Part shown: piece after piece, positions 1-8,885 of the stretch | Numbering within the stretch: position 1 is the stretch's first letter | Layout: the number at the start of each line of letters is the position of its first letter | Assembly: GCF_003121405.1 (NCBI RefSeq) | Contig: NZ_QBUY01000038.1 | Location: forward strand, 1-64,000 | DNA: 64,000 nucleotides | DNA from: Paraburkholderia sp. C35 | GTDB lineage: Bacteria > Pseudomonadota > Gammaproteobacteria > Burkholderiales > Burkholderiaceae | Reading direction: 5' to 3' | Program-made: the position numbers and the translations under genes | Notes under the pieces: generated by a model | Database searches by the model: none | What the model saw: only the letters and a program-made list of their open reading frames with translations | Told to the model about the DNA's origin: nothing

Positions 1-722
1 ACCAGACCCGGCTTGTGCTTCGACGGATCGATTTCCCACAGTTCCTTGATGCCGATGCCATACACCTGCGGATCAGCGCCGTCACGCAGCTTGAACTTGT
101 CGGAAAGCTGGCGGCCCAGATGACCACGCGCGCCTTCGCAGAACAGCGTGTATTTGGCGTGCAACTCCATGCCGAGCTGGAAGTTCTCGGTCGGCTCGCC
201 GTCTTTGCCGATACCGAGATTGCCCGTCGCAACGCCCTTGACCGAGCCATCGCCGTTGTAGAGCACTTCAGCCGCCGCAAAGCCCGGAAAAATCTCGACG
301 CCCAGCGCTTCGGCCTGCTGACCCAGCCAGCGCGTCACATTTGCGAGCGAAATCACGTAGTTACCGTGATTCTTGAAGTTGTCCGGCAGCGCCCAGTTCG
401 GCACCGCCTTCGCGCCCGTTTCGTTGAGGAAAAGAAAGCGGTCTTCCGTCACCTCGACGTCCAGCGGCGCGCCTTTTTCCTTCCAGTCCGGGATCAGTTC
501 ATTGATCGCGCGCGGGTCCATGACAGCGCCCGAGAGAATATGCGCCCCAATTTCCGAGCCTTTTTCGAGCACGCAGACGCCGATTTCGACGCCTGTTTCC
601 GCGGCACGCTGCTTCAGCCGAATGGCCGCCGACAGGCCCGCCGGGCCGCCGCCGACGATCACGACGTCGTATTCCATCGACTCGCGCGGGCCATATTGCT
701 CGATCAGACTTGCGGGGGTCAT
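1..722 (-). CDS. Electron transfer flavoprotein-ubiquinone oxidoreductase, N-terminal part (3' end outside window)
   Basis: Membrane-associated iron-sulfur flavoprotein that passes electrons from reduced ETF (fatty-acid and amino-acid acyl-CoA dehydrogenases) to ubiquinone. The visible 240 residues begin MTPASLIEQYGPRESMEYDV and then show the FAD dinucleotide-binding motif VIVGGGPAGLSAA near residue 20. They continue with family-typical stretches such as GAHILSGAVMDPRA and GCxVLEKG-like sequence. The 4Fe-4S and ubiquinone-binding C-terminal part lies beyond base 1. The start at 722 is supported by a GAGGAG Shine-Dalgarno a few bases upstream. It is transcribed divergently from the SDR gene, and the shared region holds ACGATC repeats that could be an operator. 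Family assignment is firm; regulation is inference. Confidence 0.93.
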   Translation of the reverse strand, partial: MTPASLIEQYGPRESMEYDVVIVGGGPAGLSAAIRLKQRAAETGVEIGVCVLEKGSEIGAHILSGAVMDPRAINELIPDWKEKGAPLDVEVTEDRFLFLNETGAKAVPNWALPDNFKNHGNYVISLANVTRWLGQQAEALGVEIFPGFAAAEVLYNGDGSVKGVATGNLGIGKDGEPTENFQLGMELHAKYTLFCEGARGHLGRQLSDKFKLRDGADPQVYGIGIKELWEIDPSKHKPGL

Positions 723-772
723 TGATGCTCCTCTTACCGTTAGAATGCTTTTTTCGGGATCGTATTGTCATT

Positions 773-822
773 GAACGATCCCTGCACTGCAACACAATGA
801 GGCAAGATTAGCACGATCGTTC
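773..822. promoter_or_regulatory. Candidate operator pair between ETF-QO and SDR genes
   Basis: GAACGATC at 773-780 and GCACGATCGTTC at 811-822 carry the same core in opposite orientation, and the second contains the 8-bp palindrome ACGATCGT. They sit in the divergent promoter region. TetR-family regulators of fatty-acid degradation in beta-proteobacteria (FadP/PsrA-like) use palindromic sites of this general kind, so a fatty-acid regulator is a reasonable guess. The regulator is not in this window. Confidence 0.4.
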
Positions 823-905
823 TATTATTGTGAACCGGGATTTGACCTGATGTCTTGCGCGGCGCGCAGGCCGGCAGTCCCCGTCACATCCACGTTCCAA
901 GGAAA

Positions 906-1688
906 ATGACAATGGGCCGTTCGATCAATCTGGAAGGCAAGGTCGCGCTGATTACGGGCGCGTCGAGTGGACTCGGCAAGCGGTTTGCCATGGTGCTGTC
1001 GCAGGCGGGCGCCAAGGTCGTGCTGGCCAGCCGACGTATCGAGCGCCTGAAGGAATTGCGTGCCGAGATCGAGGCATCGGGCGGCGCGGCGGCCGTCGTG
1101 TCGCTCGACGTGACCGACTACCAGAGCATCAAATCGGCCGTCGCGCACGCCGAGACCGAGGCGGGCACGATCGATATCCTCGTCAACAACTCGGGCGTCT
1201 CGACCACGCAAAAGCTGACCGAGGTGACCCCCGCCGACTTCGAATATGTGTTCGACACGAACACGCGCGGCGCCTTTTTCGTCGCCCAGGAAGTGGCCAA
1301 GCGCATGATCATGCGCGGCGGCGGCGCGAGCAAACCGGCGTACCGGATCATCAATATCGCGTCCGTAGCAGGCTTGCGCGTGCTGCCGCAAATCGGCCTT
1401 TACTCGATGAGCAAGGCGGCTGTCGTGCATATGACGAAAGCGATGGCGCAGGAGTGGGGCCGCCATGGCATCAATGTGAACGCAATCTGTCCGGGCTACA
1501 TCGATACCGAGATCAATCACCATCACTGGTCGACCGATCAGGGGCAGAAGCTGGTGTCGATGTTGCCGCGCCACCGCGTCGGCAAGCCGGAAGACCTCGA
1601 CGGACTGTTGCTGCTGCTGGCCGCAGATGAATCGCAGTTCATCAACGGCTCGGTGATCGCCGCCGACGACGGCTTCGGGCTGTCGTGA
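906..1688 (+). CDS. SDR family NAD(P)-dependent oxidoreductase
   Basis: Classical short-chain dehydrogenase/reductase of 260 residues, the usual length for the family. It has the cofactor motif TGASSGLG near residue 18, the NNSG motif (VNNSGVS), the catalytic Ser in NIASVAG, and the YSMSK (YxxxK) active site. The C-terminal IAADDG stretch is also typical. The ATG at 906 is chosen because AAGGA lies six bases upstream; an in-frame ATG at 855 has no such site. It is next to a thioesterase and divergent from ETF-QO, which suggests a role in acyl-CoA or hydroxyacyl metabolism. The substrate cannot be read from sequence. Confidence 0.88.
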   Translation: MTMGRSINLEGKVALITGASSGLGKRFAMVLSQAGAKVVLASRRIERLKELRAEIEASGGAAAVVSLDVTDYQSIKSAVAHAETEAGTIDILVNNSGVSTTQKLTEVTPADFEYVFDTNTRGAFFVAQEVAKRMIMRGGGASKPAYRIINIASVAGLRVLPQIGLYSMSKAAVVHMTKAMAQEWGRHGINVNAICPGYIDTEINHHHWSTDQGQKLVSMLPRHRVGKPEDLDGLLLLLAADESQFINGSVIAADDGFGLS

Positions 1689-1867
1689 TTTCATCCACTA
1701 GGCATTGCGCGCGCTTCAGAGCAGAAAAGCGCGAAACGCGCGATCATTGACACCTGTGTGCAACGTCCGCATCGCGCGGAACGTTGCGCGAACCGGTTTG
1801 ACGGGCGGCGCCTCGGAGCGCGCCCGAAGCCTTACCGATTTCCGATTCAACCTGTAGAAGAAGTGCA

Positions 1868-2296
1868 ATGAGCGATTACCACCCCGTTTTTGAAATGTCG
1901 ATGCCGATCCGCTGGGGCGACATGGATGCGTTTGGCCATGTGAACAACACGGTCTATTTCCGTTACATGGAGCAGGTGCGGATTTCCTGGTTCGAGCAGC
2001 TTGGCATCGCGGGCGGCAATGGCGAAGGGCAGGGGCCTGTGATCGTCAATGCATCGATGGAATTTCTGAAGCAGCTGCACTATCCCGGCGACGTGATTGG
2101 CCGCATGACAGTCGGCACGCCGGGCCGCAGCAGTTTCGACACGGGCTTCGAACTGTTCCGCGCCGACGATCCCAACACGCTGTACGCGCGCGGCAATGCG
2201 AAGTGTGTGTGGATCGATTACGCGGCAGGCAAGTCGGTGCCGATTCCCGATTTGCTGCGCTCGACGATCGAACATGCGCATCTCGTGAAGGCCTGA
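1868..2296 (+). CDS. Acyl-CoA thioesterase (4-hydroxybenzoyl-CoA thioesterase/YbgC-like hotdog fold)
   Basis: A 142-residue single hotdog-domain protein. The N-terminal part contains RWGDMDAFGHVNNTVYFRY, the conserved thioesterase block in which the Asp of GDMDAFGHVNN is the usual catalytic residue. It hydrolyses acyl-CoA thioesters; chain length or aromatic preference cannot be told. It follows the SDR gene by about 180 bp, so the two may be cotranscribed. That gap contains an imperfect hairpin (arms around 1758-1785) without a T-run. Confidence 0.85.
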   Translation: MSDYHPVFEMSMPIRWGDMDAFGHVNNTVYFRYMEQVRISWFEQLGIAGGNGEGQGPVIVNASMEFLKQLHYPGDVIGRMTVGTPGRSSFDTGFELFRADDPNTLYARGNAKCVWIDYAAGKSVPIPDLLRSTIEHAHLVKA

Positions 2297-2368
2297 GCGC
2301 TTTTCATCGCCCAGTGAAGACCTCGCGCGCCGGCCGTCCGTGCCGGCGCCACAGCGCTACCTCAAAAG

Positions 2369-2914
2369 TCAGTTCCCCAGCAGCCGCTGCAGCAGTTCCG
2401 TCGCGTTGCCCGTGCCGTATTTGCGCATCAGCCGCGCGCGATATACATCGACGGTCCGCGAACTGATGTCGAGAATCCTGCCTATCTGCTTGCTGGTTTT
2501 CCCCGTCACCAGTTGCGCGGCGATCTCGCGCTCGCGCGGCGTCAGTTCGACGGCCACGCGCCGCGTCGCGCTCAAGTCCTCGAAAGTCCAGACGCCCGCT
2601 GCATGCGGTATCGACAGGTCCAGCGAGCGGCCCGTCACGTGGCACCAGAACAGTTCGCCATTGGCGCGCTTCATGATGCGATCGTCGGCGTAACTGCCTT
2701 GCGCCGTCATGATGGGCGGAATGCGCTCGCCGATCCGCTCGAACTCGTCGGGCGACGGATACAGCACGGCGAACGATTGTCCCAGCAACGACTCGCGCGA
2801 GCGGCCGAAGATCGCGGCTAGCTGCTCGTTGCAGTCTTCGATAATCCGTTCACGCGACAGCACGAGGCCGATCGGCGCGAGATGAAAAGCGGTTTGATAA
2901 TCCAGAGCGGGCAT
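2369..2914 (-). CDS. PAS domain-containing LuxR-type transcriptional regulator
   Basis: A 181-residue cytoplasmic regulator. Residues about 8-105 form a PAS sensor domain (PIGLVLSRERIIEDCNEQLA, then MKRANGELFWCHVTGRSLDL). Residues about 118-178 form a LuxR/GerE helix-turn-helix with LTPREREIAAQLVTGKTSKQ and SSRTVDVYRARLMRKYG. There is no receiver domain, so it is not a normal response regulator. It is divergent from scoAB and its intergenic region contains inverted repeats, so control of ketone-body CoA transfer is likely but inferred. Confidence 0.85.
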   Translation of the reverse strand: MPALDYQTAFHLAPIGLVLSRERIIEDCNEQLAAIFGRSRESLLGQSFAVLYPSPDEFERIGERIPPIMTAQGSYADDRIMKRANGELFWCHVTGRSLDLSIPHAAGVWTFEDLSATRRVAVELTPREREIAAQLVTGKTSKQIGRILDISSRTVDVYRARLMRKYGTGNATELLQRLLGN

Positions 2915-2942
2915 GAAATCAGCGAAAGCGGCGACAGGATGC

Positions 2943-2998
2943 GGTACGAATACTTATGTATTTTTGCGTATTGTGCCGCAAGGCCGCCGCATCGTACC
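2943..2998. promoter_or_regulatory. Inverted repeats in the luxR-scoA divergent region
   Basis: GGTACGA at 2943-2949 and TCGTACC at 2992-2998 are perfect inverted copies. They enclose a second inverted pair, AATAC (2949-2953) and GTATT (2968-2972), in an unusually AT-rich patch for this genome. This is a plausible binding region for the adjacent PAS-LuxR regulator. Confidence 0.4.
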
Positions 2999-3189
2999 CT
3001 TTCGGCACATCACAAGATGCTCGGCTGGCGTGCTCGGGCATGGTTTCAAAGGTTTTGCACGAGTCGCGCCACCATTCGCCGCAGATGACTAGAATGGCGT
3101 TTCGGGCCTCGCCCGCAGCGCCCAGTCGACAGAAGAACGGCGTCGCACCAATCCGTATTCGGAAATCCAGTCAAGGAAGGGACACACTG

Positions 3190-3894
3190 ATGAATAAAGT
3201 CTACGCAAGCGCGGCGGCCGCGCTCGAAGGCATCGTCAAGGACGGCCAGACGTTCGCCGTCGGCGGCTTTGGGCTGTGCGGCATTCCTGAAGCGCTGATC
3301 GCGTCGCTGCGCGATTCGGGCGTCAAGGGCATCACCTGCATCAGCAATAACGCGGGTGTGGACGGTTTCGGCCTCGGCCTGCTGCTGGAAACGCGCCAGA
3401 TCAAGAAAATGATCTCATCGTACGTCGGCGAGAACAAGGAATTCGAGCGCCAGTACCTGGCAGGCGAACTCGAACTGGAATTCACGCCGCAAGGCACGCT
3501 GGCTGAAAAGCTGCGCGCGGGCGGCTCGGGCATTCCGGCTTTCTTCACCAACACCGGCTACGGCACGATCATCGCGGACGGCAAGGAAACGCGTCAGTTC
3601 GGCGAAAACCACTACGTGCTCGAGCATTCGCTGACGGCCGACGTCGCGCTCGTCAAGGCATGGAAGGCCGACAAGTCGGGCAACCTGATCTATCGCCGCA
3701 CGGCGCGCAATTTCAACCCGATGTGCGCGATGGCGGGCAAGATCACGGTCGTGGAAGTCGAAGAGATCGTCGAGACGGGCGAACTCGATCCGGACGCGAT
3801 CCACACGCCGGGGATCTTCGTGCAGCGCATCGTGCTGAACGCGACCCCGGAAAAACGTATCGAACAACGCATCGTCCGCGCGAACGGAGAATAA
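3190..3894 (+). CDS. scoA: 3-oxoacid CoA-transferase subunit A
   Basis: Alpha subunit (234 residues) of the succinyl-CoA:3-ketoacid CoA-transferase, which moves CoA from succinyl-CoA to acetoacetate. The N-terminal block with FAVGGFGLCGIPEALI, and later SNNAGVDGFGLGLLL and GKETRQFGENHYVLE, are characteristic of the family. The start at 3190 follows AAGGAAGGGACACACTG; an upstream in-frame ATG at 2956 would read through the regulator's promoter region. It is translationally linked to scoB: the TAA ends two bases before the scoB ATG. Confidence 0.95.
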   Translation: MNKVYASAAAALEGIVKDGQTFAVGGFGLCGIPEALIASLRDSGVKGITCISNNAGVDGFGLGLLLETRQIKKMISSYVGENKEFERQYLAGELELEFTPQGTLAEKLRAGGSGIPAFFTNTGYGTIIADGKETRQFGENHYVLEHSLTADVALVKAWKADKSGNLIYRRTARNFNPMCAMAGKITVVEVEEIVETGELDPDAIHTPGIFVQRIVLNATPEKRIEQRIVRANGE

Positions 3895-3896
3895 CC

Positions 3897-4538
3897 ATGG
3901 CTTGGAATCGTGACCAGATGGCCGCGCGCGCGGCGCAGGAACTGCAGGACGGCTTTTACGTGAACCTCGGCATCGGCCTGCCGACGCTCGTCGCCAACCA
4001 CGTGCCCGATGGCATGGAAGTGTGGCTGCAATCGGAAAACGGCCTGCTGGGCATCGGCCCGTCGCCGTATGACGACGAAGTGGACGCCGACCTCATCAAC
4101 GCCGGCAAGCAGACGGTGACGACGCTGCCGGGTTCGTCGATTTTCTCGTCGGCCGATTCGTTCGCGATGATTCGCGGCGGCCACATCAACCTGGCCATTC
4201 TCGGCGCCATGCAGATCAGCAAGAAGGGCGATCTGGCGAACTGGATGATCCCGGGCAAGATGATCAAGGGCATGGGCGGCGCGATGGACCTCGTCGCGGG
4301 CGTCAAGAAAGTCGTGGTGCTGATGGAGCACGTCGCGAAGGGCGACCAGCACAAGATTCTCGAAGAGTGCACGCTGCCGCTGACGGGCGTGGCCGTGGTC
4401 GATCGCATCATTACGGATCTCGGCGTGATCGACGTGGTCGATGGTGGTCTGAAGCTGGTCGAACTGGCCGACGGCGTCACCGTCGACGAGATCAAGGCGA
4501 AGACGGGTGCACCGCTCGATACGAGCGCGGTGAGCTGA
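3897..4538 (+). CDS. scoB: 3-oxoacid CoA-transferase subunit B
   Basis: Beta subunit (213 residues) of the same CoA-transferase. The catalytic Glu lies in the SENGLLGIG motif near residue 51, which forms the glutamyl-CoA intermediate in this family. GGHINLAILGAMQ and GAMDLVAGVKKVVVLMEH are also typical. The gene begins two bases after the scoA stop with GGAG upstream and is followed by a strong terminator, so scoAB is a two-gene operon. Confidence 0.95.
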   Translation: MAWNRDQMAARAAQELQDGFYVNLGIGLPTLVANHVPDGMEVWLQSENGLLGIGPSPYDDEVDADLINAGKQTVTTLPGSSIFSSADSFAMIRGGHINLAILGAMQISKKGDLANWMIPGKMIKGMGGAMDLVAGVKKVVVLMEHVAKGDQHKILEECTLPLTGVAVVDRIITDLGVIDVVDGGLKLVELADGVTVDEIKAKTGAPLDTSAVS

Positions 4539-4579
4539 TTTTTTTGCCCGGCATTGCGCCGGGTCAGGTTGTGATGAAG

Positions 4580-4613
4580 CGGGTGCGATCCAGGTCGCAC
4601 CCGTTTTTCTTTT
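4580..4613 (+). terminator. Rho-independent terminator of scoAB
   Basis: The 9-bp stem CGGGTGCGA / TCGCACCCG with a six-base loop is followed directly by TTTTTCTTTT. It lies about 40 bp after the scoB stop. Confidence 0.85.
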
Positions 4614-4732
4614 GGTTTGCGTGCTTTTTTCCTATGCCGTTCGATCGATGAGAGCCGCGCGCGAAGCGGTTTAGAATCGGTCATGTTCCGTGCGCCTGTG
4701 CGCATCGCCTAAATCCGATCGAGGGAAACCTG

Positions 4733-5653
4733 ATGACCGCTACGTCTGTCGCCGCCATGCCCGCATCCGATTCCGCTTCGCCCCGTCAACGCTACGTGCA
4801 ATGCGCAAGCCCCGCCGGCCTGCATCGCATCGCGTACACCGAATGGGGCGCGCCCGATAATCCGCGCGTGCTGGTGTGTGTGCACGGCCTCACGCGCTCG
4901 GGGCGCGATTTCGACCGGCTCGCGGCGGCACTCTCGTCGGTATATCGCGTGGTGTGTCCGGATGTAGCCGGGCGGGGCTTGTCTTCGTGGCTGACCAACC
5001 CCACTTATTACGCGATCCCGCAATACGTCGCCGACATGGTCACGCTGGTCGCGCGGCTGGGCGTGGAGTCGGTGGACTGGTTCGGCACGTCGATGGGCGG
5101 CCTGATCGGCATGGCGTTCGCGGGGCTGAAAGATTCGCCCATCCGCAAGATGGTTCTTAATGACGTCGGTCCGCATCTGGAACCGGGCGCGATCGAGCGT
5201 ATCGGCAGTTATCTCGGGCAGCCGGTGTCGTTCGCCACGCAGCAGGAGGCGATCGATCACGCGGCGTTGCTCGCGCAGTCGTTCGGCCCGTTGACGCAGG
5301 ACGAATGGCGCGAGATCAATGCGCCGCTCGTCTACGAGCGCGATGGCGCGTGGCGCTTCCGTTACGATCCGCGCATCGCGGAGCCGTTCGCGAAGACCAC
5401 GCCGGAACTGGCCGCGCTTGGCGAGGCTGCGTTGTGGCAGTCGTTTACGGCGATCGAATGGCCGGTGCTGGTGGTGCGCGGCGAGCAGTCCGATCTGCTG
5501 TCGCGTGAAACCGTCACGCAAATGGTCGAGAAAGGGCGCAACGTGTCGAGTGTCGAAATCCCCGGTGTGGGCCATGCGCCCGCCTTTCTCTCGGCTGATC
5601 AGATCGATATTGCGAAACGGTTCTTTATCGGGGACGGCGCTGACGCGTCATAA
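4733..5653 (+). CDS. Alpha/beta hydrolase
   Basis: A 306-residue alpha/beta-hydrolase-fold protein. It has the oxyanion-hole block VCVHGLTRSG, the nucleophile elbow GTSMGG (Ser about residue 120), an acidic-residue region after PVLVVRGEQSDLL, and the C-terminal catalytic His in VGHAP. The start at 4733 has GAGGGAAACC upstream. It has its own promoter space after the scoAB terminator. The substrate is unknown; esterase or lactonase activity is possible. Confidence 0.8.
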   Translation: MTATSVAAMPASDSASPRQRYVQCASPAGLHRIAYTEWGAPDNPRVLVCVHGLTRSGRDFDRLAAALSSVYRVVCPDVAGRGLSSWLTNPTYYAIPQYVADMVTLVARLGVESVDWFGTSMGGLIGMAFAGLKDSPIRKMVLNDVGPHLEPGAIERIGSYLGQPVSFATQQEAIDHAALLAQSFGPLTQDEWREINAPLVYERDGAWRFRYDPRIAEPFAKTTPELAALGEAALWQSFTAIEWPVLVVRGEQSDLLSRETVTQMVEKGRNVSSVEIPGVGHAPAFLSADQIDIAKRFFIGDGADAS

Positions 5654-5756
5654 TATGAGATTGGCGTGGCGTCGTTGACTGCCTGGAGCAACGACTCCTC
5701 AAGCAAAACGCATCGTCGCGCCTTGTTTTTTTCATTTTCAACGGACAGGAAATTTC

Positions 5757-6110
5757 ATGGCAGTCATTCGTCATCACGTCGGCAAGCGTCTCTCGGAAAC
5801 GGCTGTGTATAACGGCACGGTCTATCTGGCTGGCCAGATTGCCGAAGATACCGATCAGGACATCGTCGGCCAGACGCGCGAAGTGCTCGGCCACATCGAC
5901 CGCCTGCTGGGCGAAGTCAATAGCGACAAGTCGCTGCTGCTGTCGGTGCAGATCTACATCTCGGACATGGTGCACTTCGCCGGCATGAACGGCGCATGGG
6001 ACGAGTGGGTTGCGCAAGGCAACACGCCGCCGCGCGCGACCGTCGAAGCGAAGCTCGCCAACCCGAAGTGTCTCGTCGAAGTGGTCGTGGTGGCCGCCCA
6101 GCGCAGCTAA
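5757..6110 (+). CDS. RidA family protein
   Basis: A 117-residue RidA/YjgF-type protein, the family that hydrolyses reactive enamine/imine intermediates. The conserved LAGQIAEDT block, DMVHFAGMNGAWDEW, and the PPRATVEAKLANP segment with the family Arg are present. The C-terminal LVEVVVVAAQ strand is typical. ACAGGA precedes the ATG. It lies 75 bp upstream of relA and may be cotranscribed with it. Confidence 0.85.
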   Translation: MAVIRHHVGKRLSETAVYNGTVYLAGQIAEDTDQDIVGQTREVLGHIDRLLGEVNSDKSLLLSVQIYISDMVHFAGMNGAWDEWVAQGNTPPRATVEAKLANPKCLVEVVVVAAQRS

Positions 6111-6185
6111 ACCCCGCAGCTAACCTATCAGTCACGTTGCAAGCATTCGCCTGATCCGTCCGCGCACGCCGCGGACCGCCGCACG

Positions 6186-8426
6186 ATGAACACCGACACC
6201 GTCACGACCGCTCCGAACCCAACGCCGTCTTTCGACGACGCGCTTGCCTTCGTGCGCGAGCACGCGGGCGACGCGCGCCTGTCGTCGGGCGAGTTGCTTG
6301 CGGATCACGCGGCGGGCACCGCGGCCATCATGCGTACGCTCAACGTCGATCCGCCGGCGGTGCTGGCGGCGGCGCTGTTCTCGCTGACGCCGCATCTGCA
6401 GAATCCCGAACAGACCATCGCCGATAACTTCGGCGAGGAAGTCGCGCAACTGGTCGGCGATGTGCGCAAGCTGCTGCGCCTCGGCACGGTGAGCATGCGC
6501 GCGGCGCAGAACGCGATGCCGGAAGCGGGGCGCGATGCGCAGGCCGCGCGCCGCGCGCAGGTCGAAGCGTTGCGCAAGATGTTGCTCGCGTTCGCGCAGG
6601 ATATTCGCGTCGTGCTGATCCGGCTCGCGTCTCGCTTGCAATCCATGCGTTACTACGCGGCGGCGAAGATCACGCCCACGCCGGATGTCGCGCGTGAAAC
6701 GCTCGATATTTACGCGCCGCTCGCGAACCGGCTGGGTATCTGGCAATTGAAGTGGGAACTCGAAGATCTCGCGTTCCGCTTTGAAGAGCCCGTCACCTAC
6801 AAGCGCATCGCGAAGCTGCTCGACGAGAAGCGTGTCGAGCGTGAAACCTATGTGTCCGAGGCGATCGCGCGACTGCAGAGCGAACTGGCTGCTGCGCACA
6901 TCCAGGCCGAGGTCAGCGGAAGGCCGAAGCATATCTACAGCATCTGGCGCAAGATGCGCGGCAAGGAACTCGACTTCTCGGAGCTCTACGATGTGCGCGC
7001 GTTTCGCGTCATCGTGCCGGACATCAAGGATTGCTACACGGTGCTCGGCATCGTGCACAACCTGTGGCAGCCGGTGCCAAGAGAATTCGACGATTACATC
7101 TCGCGGCCCAAGCCGAACGGCTATAAGTCGCTGCACACGGTGGTGATCGGCGACGATGGCCGCGCGTTCGAAGTGCAGATCCGTACGCAGGAAATGCATC
7201 AGTTCGCCGAGTACGGCGTGGCGGCGCACTGGCGCTACAAGGAAGCGGGCACGCGCGGTTACGGCGGCCAGTTCAGTGCCAATGAGAAGTACGACGAGAA
7301 GATTGCGTGGCTGCGGCAACTGCTCGCGTGGAAAGACGATGTCTCCGAAGGCAAGCCGGGCGAGAAGGGCGCTATCAAACCGTGGGAGCAGCTTCGCCAG
7401 GCCACGCTCGACGACGATCACATCTACGTGCTTACGCCGCAGGCGCGTGTGATTCCGTTGCCGCAAGGCGCGACGCCACTCGACTTCGCCTATCACCTGC
7501 ATAGCGAGTTGGGGCATCGCTGCCGCGGCGCGCGTGTCGATGGCGCGATGGTGCCGCTGAACACGCCGTTGCAGAATGGGCAGACTGTCGAGATCGTCGC
7601 GGTGAAAGAGGGCGGTCCATCGCGTGACTGGCTCAATCCGCAGCTTGGCTATCTGCAAAGCAATCGCGCGCGGCAGAAGGTGCGCGCGTGGTTCAACGCG
7701 GTGGATGTGCAGGAGAACATTGCCACCGGTCGCGCGATGGTCGAAAAGACCTTGCAGCGCGAAGGCAAGACATCGGTCAATCTCGATCAGCTTGCTGCCA
7801 AGCTCGGCTTCAAGTCCACCGACGATCTGTTCTCGGTGGTCGGCAAGGAAGAGTTCAGCTTGCGGCTCGTCGAGCAGGCGTTGAACGATGCGCCACCGGC
7901 AGAGCCTGTCGTCGAGGCGCCCGAGCAGTTCGAGAAGCGCAGTAGCGGGGCGAGCGTCGCGCATGGTGCATCGACGGGCGTGCTCGTGGTTGGCGTCGAT
8001 GCGTTGTTGACGCAACTCGCGCGCTGCTGCCGTCCCGCGCCGCCCGACGATATCGCCGGCTTCGTCACGCGCGGCAAGGGCATGTCGATTCATCGCAGTG
8101 ATTGCCCAACCTTTCTGCGCATGGTCGAACACGCGCCTGAGCGTGTGCTGCAAACGGCGTGGTCCGCGGACGTGATGAGTGGGCGCGGCAAATCGGTCTA
8201 TCCCGTCGACCTGTCAATCGAAGCCAGTGACCGCCAGGGCCTGCTGCGCGACATCTCCGAAGTGTTCGCGCGCGAGAAGATGAACGTCGTCGGCGTGAAG
8301 ACGCAGTCGCGGCGTAACGCAGCGTTCATGCAATTCACGGTGGAAGTGTCGAGCGCGGCGCAGATACAGCGCGCGTGCGCGATGCTGGGCGAAGTGACGG
8401 GCGTCGTCAGAGCGACGCGCAAGTGA
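6186..8426 (+). CDS. relA: GTP pyrophosphokinase RelA ((p)ppGpp synthetase I)
   Basis: Ribosome-associated stringent-response synthetase of 746 residues. The N-terminal HD-like region (about 30-150) lacks the His-Asp pair: the position where SpoT has HDVIED reads SLTPHL, so hydrolase activity is not expected. The synthetase domain contains RLASRLQSMRYY, PKHIYSIWRKM and EFDD at residues 300-303. EFDD is the ExDD form typical of RelA rather than the RxKD of Rel/SpoT. A TGS domain follows near 410-470, then a Cys-containing region (LARCCRPAPPDD, HRSDCPTF) and a C-terminal ACT/RRM domain. The ATG at 6186 has only a weak Shine-Dalgarno. Confidence 0.94.
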   Translation: MNTDTVTTAPNPTPSFDDALAFVREHAGDARLSSGELLADHAAGTAAIMRTLNVDPPAVLAAALFSLTPHLQNPEQTIADNFGEEVAQLVGDVRKLLRLGTVSMRAAQNAMPEAGRDAQAARRAQVEALRKMLLAFAQDIRVVLIRLASRLQSMRYYAAAKITPTPDVARETLDIYAPLANRLGIWQLKWELEDLAFRFEEPVTYKRIAKLLDEKRVERETYVSEAIARLQSELAAAHIQAEVSGRPKHIYSIWRKMRGKELDFSELYDVRAFRVIVPDIKDCYTVLGIVHNLWQPVPREFDDYISRPKPNGYKSLHTVVIGDDGRAFEVQIRTQEMHQFAEYGVAAHWRYKEAGTRGYGGQFSANEKYDEKIAWLRQLLAWKDDVSEGKPGEKGAIKPWEQLRQATLDDDHIYVLTPQARVIPLPQGATPLDFAYHLHSELGHRCRGARVDGAMVPLNTPLQNGQTVEIVAVKEGGPSRDWLNPQLGYLQSNRARQKVRAWFNAVDVQENIATGRAMVEKTLQREGKTSVNLDQLAAKLGFKSTDDLFSVVGKEEFSLRLVEQALNDAPPAEPVVEAPEQFEKRSSGASVAHGASTGVLVVGVDALLTQLARCCRPAPPDDIAGFVTRGKGMSIHRSDCPTFLRMVEHAPERVLQTAWSADVMSGRGKSVYPVDLSIEASDRQGLLRDISEVFAREKMNVVGVKTQSRRNAAFMQFTVEVSSAAQIQRACAMLGEVTGVVRATRK

Positions 8427-8488
8427 CGCGGCCGTTGCGCTGTTCACGGCGGCGCGACTGGAATTTAGATGTCGCCGCATAAAAACGC

Positions 8489-8517
8489 TTGCCAACTTTC
8501 TCTACGCTCCATATAAT
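8489..8517 (+). promoter_or_regulatory. Sigma-70 promoter of tRNA-Val
   Basis: TTGCCA at 8489-8494, a 17-base spacer, and a perfect TATAAT at 8512-8517, which ends 11 bases before the tRNA 5' end. Confidence 0.85.
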
Positions 8518-8528
8518 CTCGTTTCTCT

Positions 8529-8605
8529 AGGCTCGTAGCTCAGCTGGTTAGAGCACCACCTTGACATGGTGGGGGTCGTTGGTTCGAGTCCAATCGAGCC
8601 TACCA
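8529..8605 (+). tRNA. tRNA-Val (GAC)
   Basis: A 77-nt cloverleaf with encoded CCA. The acceptor stem AGGCTCG pairs with CGAGCCT. The anticodon arm is CCACC-TTGACAT-GGTGG with anticodon GAC, and the T arm holds GTTCGAGTCC. It has its own strong promoter and lies between relA and thrS, a conserved place in Burkholderiales. Confidence 0.96.
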
Positions 8606-8790
8606 ACGAATCAGAAGCTTCGGTTTGCCGAGGTTTCGCAAACGCAAGTTGCAATGAGCGCTTCGGCGCAAAGAGCGAACAAAGCGATCATGGTTATGGC
8701 ACCGCGAACGTTGACCGGAACAGTTTCGGAGCGACGCTAGTCGAGGACCACTTTCGCCCTTGTGTTTGCAGTAGTCAGCAGGAATACGAA

Positions 8791-8824
8791 TGCGGCCCCT
8801 CGAAAGCGGGGCCGCATTTTTTTT
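8791..8824 (+). terminator. Intrinsic terminator just upstream of thrS
   Basis: The 9-bp stem TGCGGCCCC (8791-8799) / GGGGCCGCA (8808-8816) is followed by eight T. It lies about 60 bases before the thrS start codon. It either ends the tRNA-Val transcript or acts as an attenuator for thrS. No leader peptide or clear promoter was seen between it and thrS; the 8606-8790 stretch before it holds no recognisable gene. Confidence 0.8.
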
Positions 8825-8885
8825 GGTCGCATTTTTTAATGGCTTGTTGCCTGTGCCGCCGCCGGCCGGCATGACGGAGAACGAA

